Shown here piece by piece: positions 42,589 to 49,935 of a DNA stretch of 49,935 bases. The position numbers were made by a program, and so were the translations under genes. The DNA lies in NCBI RefSeq assembly GCF_937129525.1, contig NZ_CAKZNK010000058.1, forward strand, positions 1 to 49,935, given 5' to 3'. The notes beneath the pieces were generated by a model, which made no database searches, was not told the origin of the DNA, and worked only from the letters and a program-made list of their open reading frames with translations. The stretch's first letter is position 1. Each line of letters opens with the position of its first letter. Source of the DNA: an uncultured Chloroflexus sp. (GTDB taxonomy: Bacteria; Chloroflexota; Chloroflexia; Chloroflexales; Chloroflexaceae).

Positions 42589-43073
42589 GAGACAAGAAAT
42601 TTATCAGCTATCTGTTTGAGGTTGCCTGGATCTTGCCCAGCGTCGCGATCCCAGTCTCGATGCTGGTCGCAATCCTGGTCACCGCCTTCGCGGTTGGCGT
42701 GCGGGTACCAACAACCGCCGGACGGGTCAGCGTGAGCGCCGTAGCTGCTGGCGTCGATGCCACCTTCAGCCAGACCGGTCTGCGTGAACTTGCGCCTGGC
42801 CGGTATGAAGCTATCATCACGGCCCAAACATTTATGTTTACGCCTAATACGATTGAGATACCGGCTGGCTCGAAGGTTACTTTCATCCTCACCAGCAAAG
42901 ATGTGATCCATGGTTTCAAGATCGAAGGCGCGCCGATCAACGTGATGGTGATTCCCGGCCAGATTTCTCGGGTCACTGCTACCTTTGATCGACCGGGAGA
43001 ATACCTGATCGTCTGCCACGAATATTGCGGCGCCGGTCACCACGTTATGTTCGGCAAAGTGATTGTGAACTGA
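42585..43073 (+). CDS. cbaB: ba3-type cytochrome c oxidase subunit II
   Basis: A 162-aa short subunit II with one N-terminal membrane helix (about 13-38) and a periplasmic CuA cupredoxin domain. The CuA ligands are in KDVIHGF (His109) and IVCHEYCGAGHHVM (Cys144, Glu146, Cys148, His152, Met155), all present. Similar in size to Thermus ba3 subunit II. It overlaps the small subunit by 4 nt. Confidence 0.9.
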   Translation: MRDKKFISYLFEVAWILPSVAIPVSMLVAILVTAFAVGVRVPTTAGRVSVSAVAAGVDATFSQTGLRELAPGRYEAIITAQTFMFTPNTIEIPAGSKVTFILTSKDVIHGFKIEGAPINVMVIPGQISRVTATFDRPGEYLIVCHEYCGAGHHVMFGKVIVN

Positions 43074-43110
43074 GCGGAGCCATTGCTCGGCTGGAGAAGG
43101 AGAGGATTGC

Positions 43111-44790
43111 ATGGCCAGTATTGCAGCACGCGCTCGCCCAATGGCGGTGAGCTCAGACCTGAGTGTCGAGCACAAGCTCGCAGGCATCAATATTTTCATT
43201 GCCTTTGCGGCGCTTGCCGTCGGGGGATTGATGGGGATCTTGCAGATCTTGCGCTACAACGGCCTTGATTTGTACACCCCGGCCAAGCCCGTTCTACCTG
43301 GCGGCTACTATCAAGGTTTGACCGTTCACGGTGTGCTCAATGTGCTCGTTTTTACAACGTTTTACATCATCGGATTTTTGACTTTTATTTTCGCCAAAGC
43401 GCTCAACCGACCACTGGCCAGCAGTCGGTTGGCCTGGGCCACGCTCTGGGTCATGGTGACCGGTTTGCTGTTAGCAGCATTCCCGCTGCTGACGAATAAC
43501 GCTACGGTGATGTTCACCTTTTATCCACCGCTGAAGGCCGATGCCCTCTTCTATATCGGTCTGACCCTGGTGGTTGCCGGCACCTGGCTTTTGCTGGTCA
43601 ACATGATCATCACGCGCAACGCCTGGCTGGCCGATAACCCCGGTCAGCGCACGCCGCTGCCGGCATTTATGGCCATTGTGACAATGTTGATGTGGACAAT
43701 TTCCACCATCGGCGTGGCCAGCGAAATGCTGTTCCTGGTCATTCCGTGGTCGTTGGGGCTGGTCGGCGGAACCGATCCCGTTCTTGCGCGCACGCTGTTC
43801 TGGTTTACCGGTCACCCGATTGTCTACTTCTGGCTATTGCCTGCTTACATTTCGTGGTACACACTGGTACCCGTCCATCTCAACGGCAAGCTCTTCAGCG
43901 ACCCCATGGCGCGGGTGTCGTTCATCCTCTTCCTGATCCTGTCACTCCCGATCGGGATGCACCATCAGGTCACCGACCCGGGTATTTCCGAAATGTGGAA
44001 GCTCGTCCACGCCATCTTTACCTTTGGCGTCTTCTTCCCCAGCCTGCTCACCTTCTTCAACGTGGTAGCATCACTGGAGTACGCCGGTCGCAAACACGGC
44101 GGCGAGGGCTGGCTTGCCTGGATCTTCAACCTGCCATGGGGTAAGCCGGAAGTATCGGCCCAACTGGTGGCGATGATGCTGTTCGCGTTCGGTGGCATCA
44201 GCGGTCTGGTTAATGCTTCGTACAACATCAACCTGGTGGTACACAATACTGCCTGGATCTCGGGGCATTTCCATCTGACAGTGGGCACTGCGGTTGCGCT
44301 CAGCTTTATGGGTATCACTTACTGGCTGGTGCCGTATCTGACCGGACGAAAGCTGTGGAGTCGCGGGCTGGGTGTGGCGCAGGCATGGCTCTGGTTCGCA
44401 GGCATGGGTCTTTTCTCACACTTCATGCACGAACTGGGTCTGCGAGGCATGCCGCGACGCACTGACATCGGCGGCGCGCCCTACGTGCAGGACGAGTGGC
44501 GCTTCTTCCTCTTCTTTGCCATGATTGGTGGTCTGATCATGTTCGTGAGCGCTATCTTCTACTACCTCAACATGATTATGACTATCACCCGCGGCAAGAA
44601 GCTGGAGAGTGTGCCGGAAGTGACCTTCGCCAAAGCCCTCTCCGGCCCCGAAGACGCGCCCAGAATTCTCGACCGACTGCTGGTGTGGGTGGTCGTTGCA
44701 GCAGTTCTGCTCTTGATCAACTACCTGCCGACGATCCTGGACATCCTCAGCACAGCAACCTTCGACATACCAGGACGAAGAGTCTGGTAA
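43111..44790 (+). CDS. cbaA: ba3-type cytochrome c oxidase subunit I
   Basis: A 559-aa heme-copper oxidase subunit I of the B (ba3) family. His73 (GLTVHGVLN) and the later WISGHFHLTV carry heme ligands; the CuB site has TGHPIVYFWLLP (His235 with Tyr239 cross-link) and GMHHQVTDPG (His284, His285). About 13 membrane helices. GAGAAGGAGAGG precedes the ATG. It pumps protons while reducing O2 with electrons from cytochrome c or a cupredoxin. Confidence 0.93.
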   Translation: MASIAARARPMAVSSDLSVEHKLAGINIFIAFAALAVGGLMGILQILRYNGLDLYTPAKPVLPGGYYQGLTVHGVLNVLVFTTFYIIGFLTFIFAKALNRPLASSRLAWATLWVMVTGLLLAAFPLLTNNATVMFTFYPPLKADALFYIGLTLVVAGTWLLLVNMIITRNAWLADNPGQRTPLPAFMAIVTMLMWTISTIGVASEMLFLVIPWSLGLVGGTDPVLARTLFWFTGHPIVYFWLLPAYISWYTLVPVHLNGKLFSDPMARVSFILFLILSLPIGMHHQVTDPGISEMWKLVHAIFTFGVFFPSLLTFFNVVASLEYAGRKHGGEGWLAWIFNLPWGKPEVSAQLVAMMLFAFGGISGLVNASYNINLVVHNTAWISGHFHLTVGTAVALSFMGITYWLVPYLTGRKLWSRGLGVAQAWLWFAGMGLFSHFMHELGLRGMPRRTDIGGAPYVQDEWRFFLFFAMIGGLIMFVSAIFYYLNMIMTITRGKKLESVPEVTFAKALSGPEDAPRILDRLLVWVVVAAVLLLINYLPTILDILSTATFDIPGRRVW

Positions 44791-44837
44791 GAGACAAGAT
44801 ACTGTAACGGCAATCAACCACGCGTGAATGACACTGA

Positions 44838-44862
44838 GCGAGCCGCAGTCAGAGCGGCTCGC
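44838..44862 (+). terminator. Terminator of the oxidase operon
   Basis: GCGAGCCGC (44838-44846) and GCGGCTCGC (44854-44862) pair perfectly, extendable by one A-T and one G-U pair, with a 7-nt loop. It is 47 nt after the subunit I stop and is followed by the mildly T-rich TTCATCTTC. Confidence 0.7.
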
Positions 44863-44892
44863 TTCATCTTCGACTCTATCGCCTGTGGATCT

Positions 44893-44919
44893 ACCGCAGA
44901 GGCCGCAGAGACCGCAGAG
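44893..44919. repeat. Three 9-bp units RCCGCAGAG
   Basis: ACCGCAGAG, GCCGCAGAG and ACCGCAGAG follow each other without gaps. Two more units of the same kind (ACCGCAGAG, GCCGCAGAG) sit at 44965-44982. Units like this are common dispersed repeats in bacterial genomes. Confidence 0.85.
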
Positions 44920-44921
44920 AG

Positions 44922-44963
44922 CCTGTCGCCTATCAGCTATCCCCTATCGCCTATCGGCTATTG
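44922..44963. repeat. 7-bp tandem array 1 (six units)
   Basis: Six 7-bp units, CCTGTCG CCT ATCA and so on, with consensus CCTATCG, run from 44922 to 44963. Units: CCTGTCG, CCTATCA, GCTATCC, CCTATCG, CCTATCG, GCTATTG. Exactly 42 nt. Confidence 0.85.
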
Positions 44964-44987
44964 AACCGCAGAGGCCGCAGAGAGAGG

Positions 44988-45016
44988 GTAGAGACGTTGC
45001 AATGCAACGTCTCTAC
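44988..45016. repeat. 29-bp near-perfect palindrome
   Basis: GTAGAGACGTTGCA (44988-45001) and TGCAACGTCTCTAC (45003-45016) are perfect inverted copies separated by one A. It sits between the two 7-bp arrays. Palindromes of this kind (GTAGAGACGTTGCA type) are, to my knowledge, dispersed repeats in cyanobacteria and Chloroflexota, consistent with a small mobile or REP-like element. Confidence 0.85.
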
Positions 45017-45032
45017 CATTTCACGCAAATCG

Positions 45033-45074
45033 CCCATCGCCTATCAGCTATCGTCTATCGCCTATCACCTATCG
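45033..45074. repeat. 7-bp tandem array 2 (six units)
   Basis: Six units of the same consensus: CCCATCG, CCTATCA, GCTATCG, TCTATCG, CCTATCA, CCTATCG. Again exactly 42 nt, followed by CTATAAT. The arrays differ in content but share phase and length. Confidence 0.85.
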
Positions 45075-45083
45075 CTATAATCC

Positions 45084-45113
45084 TTGACATGCAGCGGTTT
45101 TCTGTGGTACTAT
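45084..45113 (+). promoter_or_regulatory. Promoter for the ABC transporter genes
   Basis: TTGACA (45084-45089), an 18-bp spacer and TACTAT (45108-45113) form a good sigma-70 match. It is 10 nt past the second repeat array and would start transcription about 80 nt ahead of dppD. Confidence 0.7.
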
Positions 45114-45201
45114 CCCCAATATCCGCACCGGAACAGGTAAACATAACAATGTAACGGCCATGCCTGGCTTAAGGTCAGGGCAACATCACAGAGGACTCCG
45201 T

Positions 45202-46218
45202 ATGGCCCCCTTGCTGGAAGTTCGTGATTTACGCACCTATTTTCAGACCCAAGACGGCATCGTCAAAGCAGTTGACGGTGTCTCTTTTTATGTTAATCGA
45301 GGCGAAACCCTCGGTATCGTCGGCGAGTCGGGTTGTGGCAAATCGGTTACCTCCCTCTCAATTATGCGGCTGATTCCTACCCCGCCGGGCAAGATTGTCA
45401 GCGGTCAAATTTTATTTGACGGTGACGATCTGTTGCAGGCCAGCGAAGAAGAGATGCGCCACATTCGCGGTAATCGGATCGCCATGATCTTTCAAGATCC
45501 GATGACTTCCCTTAATCCGGTGCTCACGATTGGCCGGCAAATCACCGAATCGCTTGAACTACACCTGAAGTTGACGAAAAAAGAGGCCCGTGATCGCGCG
45601 ATCGAGCTACTCGATATGGTCGGCATCCCATCAGCCAGTAAGCGGCTCGATAACTATCCCCACCAGTTTTCGGGTGGGATGCGCCAGCGCGTGATGATTG
45701 CGATGGCCCTCTCGTGCAACCCCGAATTACTGATTGCCGATGAGCCAACTACCGCGCTCGATGTGACCATCCAGGCCCAGATTCTTGAATTGATTAACCG
45801 GCTGCGCGAAGAATTGGGCACGGCAGTTATTTTGATCACCCACGATCTCGGTGTGGTGGCCGGGATGACCGACCGGGTAACAGTGATGTACGCCGGCAAA
45901 GTAGTTGAAGAGGGGCCTACTCACGAGATCTTTGCCAACCCGCGCATGCCCTACACGATAGGACTGCTGCGCTCAATCCCCCGGCTCGACGAAGAACGGG
46001 GTCGTCGCCTGAAACCAATTCGCGGCCTGCCGCCAAATCTGATCGATCTGCCGCCGATCTGCCCCTTCAGCCCACGCTGTGATTATGCGCGCGAGGAATG
46101 TCTGACCAGTGCCCCGGAGCTGCGCAGCGTCGGCGCCGATCATCGCGCAGCATGCCACTTTGACATCACGATAGAAACACCTATCCCCCAGCAAACGACT
46201 ACCGATATTGCAGCTTGA
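45202..46218 (+). CDS. dppD: Peptide ABC transporter ATP-binding protein (DppD/OppD type)
   Basis: A 338-aa ATPase of the oligopeptide/dipeptide importer family. [20 protein letters not shown] is Walker [20 protein letters not shown] the signature, and [20 protein letters not shown] Walker B. The C-terminal extension has [13 protein letters not shown], which binds an iron-sulfur cluster in some OppD/OppF proteins. ATG at 45202 has GAGGA upstream; 14 further codons upstream are open without similarity. Permease and binding-protein genes are not present here. Confidence 0.92.
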   Translation: MAPLLEVRDLRTYFQTQDGIVKAVDGVSFYVNRGETLGIVGESGCGKSVTSLSIMRLIPTPPGKIVSGQILFDGDDLLQASEEEMRHIRGNRIAMIFQDPMTSLNPVLTIGRQITESLELHLKLTKKEARDRAIELLDMVGIPSASKRLDNYPHQFSGGMRQRVMIAMALSCNPELLIADEPTTALDVTIQAQILELINRLREELGTAVILITHDLGVVAGMTDRVTVMYAGKVVEEGPTHEIFANPRMPYTIGLLRSIPRLDEERGRRLKPIRGLPPNLIDLPPICPFSPRCDYAREECLTSAPELRSVGADHRAACHFDITIETPIPQQTTTDIAA

Positions 46219-46235
46219 ACAGGCGAGGCAGAGAT

Positions 46236-47336
46236 ATGGCAACGTTGGCGCAACGCTCTCACGAGCTATTGATTGAAGTAAAAGATTTGCGCATGCATTT
46301 TCCGGTCACGCGCGGGATTATTTTTCAGCGGCGCGTGGGTACCGTAAAAGCGGTTGATGGCGTCAGTTTTTCGATTAAGCGTGGCGAGACCCTCGGCCTG
46401 GTCGGCGAGTCGGGTTGTGGCAAGAGCACGACCGGACGCGCAATTTTGCAACTCTACCGGCCTACCGGCGGGCAGGTGTTGTTCCGGGGAACCGATCTGA
46501 CCAGACTGCGTGGCAACGAATTGCGCCAGATGCGCCGCCACGTGCAGATGATTTTTCAAGATCCGTATGCCTCACTCAATCCGCGGATGACGGTCGGCGA
46601 CATTATCGCCGAACCGATCCGGGTTCATAAATTGCGCACCGGACGGGCAATCCGCGAGCGAGTCGAGGAGCTATTGCAATTGGTTGGTCTCAACCCGGCC
46701 TTTGCCAATCGCTACCCCCACGAATTTTCCGGCGGTCAGCGCCAGCGCATCGGTATCGCGCGCGCGCTGGCGGTTGAACCGGATTTTGTGGTGTGCGATG
46801 AGCCGGTCTCGGCGCTTGATGTGTCGATCCAGGCTCAGGTCGTTAATCTGCTTGAAGAGTTGCAAGACAAGCTGGGATTGACCTACCTCTTCATTGCGCA
46901 CGATTTGAGCGTCGTCAATCACATCTCCGATCGGGTAGCGGTGATGTATTTGGGCAAAGTCGTCGAGCTGGCCGAAGGACCGAAACTCTACTCGATGCCA
47001 TTGCACCCTTATACCCAGGCCTTGCTGTCGGCAGTGCCGATCCCCGATCCGAAGGTGGAACAGCAGCGACGACGGATCATTCTCGAAGGTGATGTTCCCA
47101 GTCCGCTCAACCCGCCGTCGGGATGCCACTTCCATACTCGTTGCCCGATTGCCATTCAGAAGTGCAAAGAAGAGGAGCCGCCGTTTGTTGATTACGGTAA
47201 TGGCCATTTTGCCGCGTGCTGGCGCGCTCGTGAGAGCGCGACGCTGATGCCGGAAGTAGCGCGCAAGCAGGCCGAGGCAATGGCGGCCCGGATTGCGGCT
47301 GACATTGGGCGAGTGAAGAGCATTGAGCATGAGTAA
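46236..47336 (+). CDS. dppF: Peptide ABC transporter ATP-binding protein (DppF/OppF type)
   Basis: A 366-aa ATPase partner of the preceding gene, 17 nt downstream. [20 protein letters not shown] is Walker [21 protein letters not shown] the signature, [20 protein letters not shown] Walker B, and [16 protein letters not shown] the Cys-bearing end. GAGGCAGAG lies upstream of the ATG. The two ATPases form a heterodimer that powers uptake; a separate permease locus is implied. Confidence 0.92.
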   Translation: MATLAQRSHELLIEVKDLRMHFPVTRGIIFQRRVGTVKAVDGVSFSIKRGETLGLVGESGCGKSTTGRAILQLYRPTGGQVLFRGTDLTRLRGNELRQMRRHVQMIFQDPYASLNPRMTVGDIIAEPIRVHKLRTGRAIRERVEELLQLVGLNPAFANRYPHEFSGGQRQRIGIARALAVEPDFVVCDEPVSALDVSIQAQVVNLLEELQDKLGLTYLFIAHDLSVVNHISDRVAVMYLGKVVELAEGPKLYSMPLHPYTQALLSAVPIPDPKVEQQRRRIILEGDVPSPLNPPSGCHFHTRCPIAIQKCKEEEPPFVDYGNGHFAACWRARESATLMPEVARKQAEAMAARIAADIGRVKSIEHE

Positions 47337-47356
47337 TGTTCGGATAGTTACTCATG
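47328..47356 (+). terminator. Terminator overlapping the dppF stop
   Basis: CATGAGTAA (47328-47336, ending with the TAA stop) and TTACTCATG (47348-47356) pair perfectly around an 11-nt loop. It marks the end of the ABC transporter unit and the boundary of the AT-richer block. Confidence 0.6.
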
Positions 47357-47592
47357 TTCCCTGTTCAAGAAAGCAAACAATCCTGCTCAGGCGATCTGCG
47401 TATCGAGCATCATCTGCCAGAATAGATATAACAGGTAATAGCTTCGCATAAACAGGCGGTCTGCGCTCTACTTCGCTAGCGTAACTTGATGTGAACGAAC
47501 ACAACAAATGCATCGCATGATCGTGTACTTGTGCGTGCATGCTCACCATAACTGTCAAGTTTTAGACGATGAAAACCTGCGCAAGGAATGCT

Positions 47593-48453
47593 ATGTCATC
47601 ACCTATCATAAAACAACACAGAAGGCGAGTTATAGCCTTCGGCTGGTACGGAGGTAAATACTCTCACCTTGATTGGCTATTGCCGTTATTGCCGCCTTGC
47701 CACCACTACTGTGAGCCATTTGGCGGCTCAGCAGCCGTTTTATTGAATCGTGAACCGTCACCCGTAGAGACGTATAACGATGTCGATGGAGAGGTGGTTA
47801 ACTTTTTCCGAGTGTTGCGAGATAAGCCTGATCAACTTATGCAAATGATTGGTCTTACGCCGTTTTCACGTGAAGAGTTTGCAATCGCTTGCGAAATTGA
47901 CCCTGATGTAGATCCCATAGAACGAGCGAGAAGATTTTATGTGCGCGCTCGACAAGTGCGCACCGGACTTGCTCAATCTGCAACTCTGGGACGTTGGGCA
48001 AACTGTAAAAACACAAGTCGATCGGGCATGGCAGGCGCTGTTTCGCGTTGGCTTGGTGCCATTGAAGACTTACCAGAAATAGCCTTGCGCTTGCTGCGTG
48101 TCCAAATTGAGAACAGACCTGCCATCGAAGTCATACGTCTGTACGATTCGCCAGAAACACTTTTCTACTGTGATCCTCCATATGTTCATGAGACACGCGG
48201 TGATAAGCAAGCTTATGCGTATGAAATGAGTGATGAAGAGCATCGCGAATTAGCGCTGGTGTTAAATTCAGTTCAAGGGCTTGTCGCTGTCTCTGGATAC
48301 GATTGCGCATTGATGCAAGAACTTTATCCCTCGCCAAAGTGGCATAAACATATTGCGCCAACAAGAACGATACACTCAACGAAAGATGCCAGAACCGAGA
48401 TCGTATGGACAAATTATGATCCGAACGAAATCAGATCAGGGAGACTTTTTTAG
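47593..48453 (+). CDS. D12-class N6-adenine DNA methyltransferase
   Basis: A 286-aa DNA methyltransferase. FGWYGGKYSHLDWLLPLLP and EPFGGSAAVLLN are the SAM-binding motifs (about 16-49), DPPY is the catalytic motif (194-197), and SRSGMAGAVSRWL is the variable part. D12 (MethyltransfD12) enzymes methylate adenine in short sites. ATG at 47593 is preceded by AAGGA (47583-47587); an ATG at 47569 is less favoured. Paired with the nuclease 9 nt downstream. Confidence 0.9.
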   Translation: MSSPIIKQHRRRVIAFGWYGGKYSHLDWLLPLLPPCHHYCEPFGGSAAVLLNREPSPVETYNDVDGEVVNFFRVLRDKPDQLMQMIGLTPFSREEFAIACEIDPDVDPIERARRFYVRARQVRTGLAQSATLGRWANCKNTSRSGMAGAVSRWLGAIEDLPEIALRLLRVQIENRPAIEVIRLYDSPETLFYCDPPYVHETRGDKQAYAYEMSDEEHRELALVLNSVQGLVAVSGYDCALMQELYPSPKWHKHIAPTRTIHSTKDARTEIVWTNYDPNEIRSGRLF

Positions 48454-48462
48454 GACAAGATT

Positions 48463-49587
48463 ATGAAAACACCTGATGAAATTCTTAACGATATTTTGCG
48501 GCAAGCCTCGAACAATATTGAGCGATCGTTTATTGACAATGATGACATTCGCTCACGAGTTGAGCATGTTTGTCGCGAGAAAAGCAATCGAGCTTGCGCG
48601 AGACTCATTATGGCCTGTATGTTAGCAAAGATACACAAACCCAGCGTTGATCCCCGAAAACCGTACACTGAAATTGGGACGAACGACTCCTTTTCCGGAC
48701 GATCCTACGATGAAGATTACATCACACGTTTCATCCATGAGAATCGATTGCCTTTAAACCCTACCACAGCTTTTCTGACCCCTGCCTTCCGCAATTTAAA
48801 CCGCGAACTTAAAACAGGCCTAAAACTTTCCGGAAGGCCTTCTAGTATCTACGAAGACACCTTACAACTCCTTGATGATGTACATCAAAACAAAGTAACA
48901 GCAGACAATTTGTTAACTGAAATGGTGCGCGTTTTACTGCTGATGCAAAAACAACATCAAGACCGATTAAATTCGCTGTTGGCGGAGCTTTCTACAGAAA
49001 ATACCCTCCCTTTATCAGCCGAAGAGATTGTTGCCTTAATTGAACAACATCTCAAATGTAAAAATTCGAGTAGATTGCCTGTTTTAATTGTCGCCGCAGC
49101 CTATAACTCTGTGGAGGATAAACTCGGAGAACGCATCTTGCCATTACAGAGCCACAACGCTGCTGATAAACAAACAGGCTCGCTTGGAGATGTTGAAGTA
49201 TGCCTTGAAAACGATAAACGTGTTGTAACAGTGTACGAAATGAAGATGAAGAAGGTTACGATTGACGACATCAATCGCGCTATTGAAAAGATTTCATCAA
49301 CTTCCGAGAGAATACACAACTATATCTTCATTACTACCGACGTCATTAGTGATGACGTTAAATTATATGCCGAGAAATGTTATGAAAAAACTGAAGGTAC
49401 AGAATTTCACATTTTTGATTGTATAAGTTTTTTGAGACATTTTTTACACTTTTTTCATCGATCACGCGAACGCTTTCTAGATGCTTATCAGAACCTCGTA
49501 CTAGGCGAACCTGATAGCGCAGTGAGCCAACCCTTGAAAGAAGTATTTTTGGCACTACGATTGGTAGCTCAAAGCAGAGGGGAATAA
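48463..49587 (+). CDS. PD-(D/E)XK restriction endonuclease, probably SacI-like
   Basis: A 374-aa protein. HKPSVDPRKPYTEIGTNDSF and NPTTAFLTPAFRNLN recall SacI-family restriction enzymes. The active site is GDVEV (Asp243) with YEMKMK (Glu259, Lys261), a PD-(D/E)XK arrangement. The gene immediately follows an adenine methyltransferase, the standard layout of a type II restriction-modification pair; specificity cannot be read. Base composition is clearly more AT-rich than in the flanking operons. Confidence 0.8.
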   Translation: MKTPDEILNDILRQASNNIERSFIDNDDIRSRVEHVCREKSNRACARLIMACMLAKIHKPSVDPRKPYTEIGTNDSFSGRSYDEDYITRFIHENRLPLNPTTAFLTPAFRNLNRELKTGLKLSGRPSSIYEDTLQLLDDVHQNKVTADNLLTEMVRVLLLMQKQHQDRLNSLLAELSTENTLPLSAEEIVALIEQHLKCKNSSRLPVLIVAAAYNSVEDKLGERILPLQSHNAADKQTGSLGDVEVCLENDKRVVTVYEMKMKKVTIDDINRAIEKISSTSERIHNYIFITTDVISDDVKLYAEKCYEKTEGTEFHIFDCISFLRHFLHFFHRSRERFLDAYQNLVLGEPDSAVSQPLKEVFLALRLVAQSRGE

Positions 49588-49859
49588 GAGAAGAGATTAG
49601 TCGCAATTTGCCTCATTTATTCCAAATTTACAACTTTGCTTTATCCTGCGAGATTCTAATTAGTAAAATAACTACCTTGGACAGACCAAACTGGAAAATG
49701 CACTACTTTTACTATCTAAACAATAGTATTACCGAGCATGGAGTCGAATAGTGTTTTGTGACCGTTTTGTGACTACGAAATAGCTTTGTCTTCCTGATAG
49801 ATTTGTCTGCTCTTGTTGAGACCCTATACACCAGATCGCTCACCGCACGCAAAGCACCC
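49588..49859. other. AT-rich gene-free tail
   Basis: 272 nt between the nuclease gene and a minus-strand gene end. No open frame, hairpin or repeat is convincing. It is AT-richer, like the restriction-modification pair. Confidence 0.5.
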
Positions 49860-49935
49860 TTACACCACCCGTGTCTCTGTTTCACGCCCGGTCAAGGCAT
49901 TGCGCACTTCCGCAATTGCCTCCAGCAAACGCCGC
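49860..49935 (-). CDS. C-terminal fragment of an unidentified protein
   Basis: On the minus strand, 24 codons run from the window edge to TAA (49862-49860), ending VRNALTGRETETRVV. The GC-rich codon usage matches the main genome rather than the preceding AT-rich block, so it is likely the tail of a resident gene. Too short to assign. Confidence 0.45.
   Translation of the reverse strand, partial: RRLLEAIAEVRNALTGRETETRVV

Larger units (their letters stand above)
44791..45201. other. Repeat-rich intergenic region
   Basis: 411 nt between subunit I and the ABC transporter genes. It contains a terminator, two arrays of a 7-bp unit, two groups of a 9-bp unit, a 29-bp palindrome and a promoter, each listed separately. 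An open frame across it (44828-45154) consists of translated repeats and is not a gene. Confidence 0.8.

Noticed and set aside
44893-45074. Possible CRISPR array in the repeat region
   Set aside because: Units are 7 and 9 bp and contiguous, with no unique spacers and no cas genes.
44828-45154. 108-codon open frame across the repeat region with YRLSAI-like repeats
   Set aside because: The peptide repeat is simply the translation of the 7-bp and 9-bp DNA repeats.
47352-47558. 68-codon minus-strand open frame upstream of the methyltransferase, considered as a controller gene
   Set aside because: No helix-turn-helix pattern and no ribosome-binding site; it also overlaps the dppF terminator.

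Overview
The window reads as chromosomal DNA of a filamentous anoxygenic phototroph of the Chloroflexus type (phylum Chloroflexota). This is inferred from a thermophile-like set of zinc-binding ribosomal proteins, two CrtI-family carotenoid desaturases, a ba3-like (B-family) terminal oxidase and the general style of the proteins; no 16S gene or species marker is present, so the genus is an inference. Coding density is high, most genes have clear Shine-Dalgarno sites, and GTG or TTG starts are common.

Bases 1-17.4 kb carry one long plus-strand translation supercluster: the end of tuf, then the S10, spc and alpha ribosomal protein blocks (rpsJ to rplQ) with secY, adk, infA and rpoA embedded, followed by truA, rplM and rpsI. 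The usual map gene between adk and infA is absent. Many junctions overlap by 1-14 bases (translational coupling). Several junctions that do not overlap hold GC-rich hairpins (tuf-rpsJ, rplW-rplB, rplB-rpsS, rplE-rpsN, rplF-rplR, rpsK-rpsD), which look like places where expression is tuned.

Bases 17.5-23.6 kb continue on the plus strand with rsmD, coaD, a coiled-coil protein, a YceD/DUF177 protein plus rpmF behind a perfect consensus promoter, and then fatty-acid synthesis genes fabH, fabD and fabG. A second FabG-like gene follows whose Ser-Tyr-Lys catalytic residues are all replaced.

Bases 24.3-31.9 kb are on the minus strand: a CrtI/CrtD-like desaturase, a CpaF/TadA secretion ATPase, an AAA+ ATPase just upstream of cpaF, an acidic TPR protein coupled to miaB, and a hypothetical protein. 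Bases 32-37.6 kb hold a polytopic membrane protein, a small DUF4342-like protein (minus), a secreted two-PPC-domain protein behind a second perfect promoter, a membrane protein resembling a metal-site-less M28 peptidase, and holA. Then come rpsT (minus), murJ, and crtI (minus).

Bases 41.4-47.3 kb carry a repeat- and palindrome-rich regulatory region, a Sco1-like gene, a small one-helix subunit and subunits II and I of a ba3-type oxidase, a repeat cluster (7-bp tandem units, 9-bp units and a 29-bp palindrome), and two dipeptide/oligopeptide ABC transporter ATPases. The last 2.6 kb is AT-richer and encodes a D12-class adenine methyltransferase plus a PD-(D/E)XK nuclease, very likely a type II restriction-modification pair acquired by transfer. 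The extreme right end holds the tail of another minus-strand gene.
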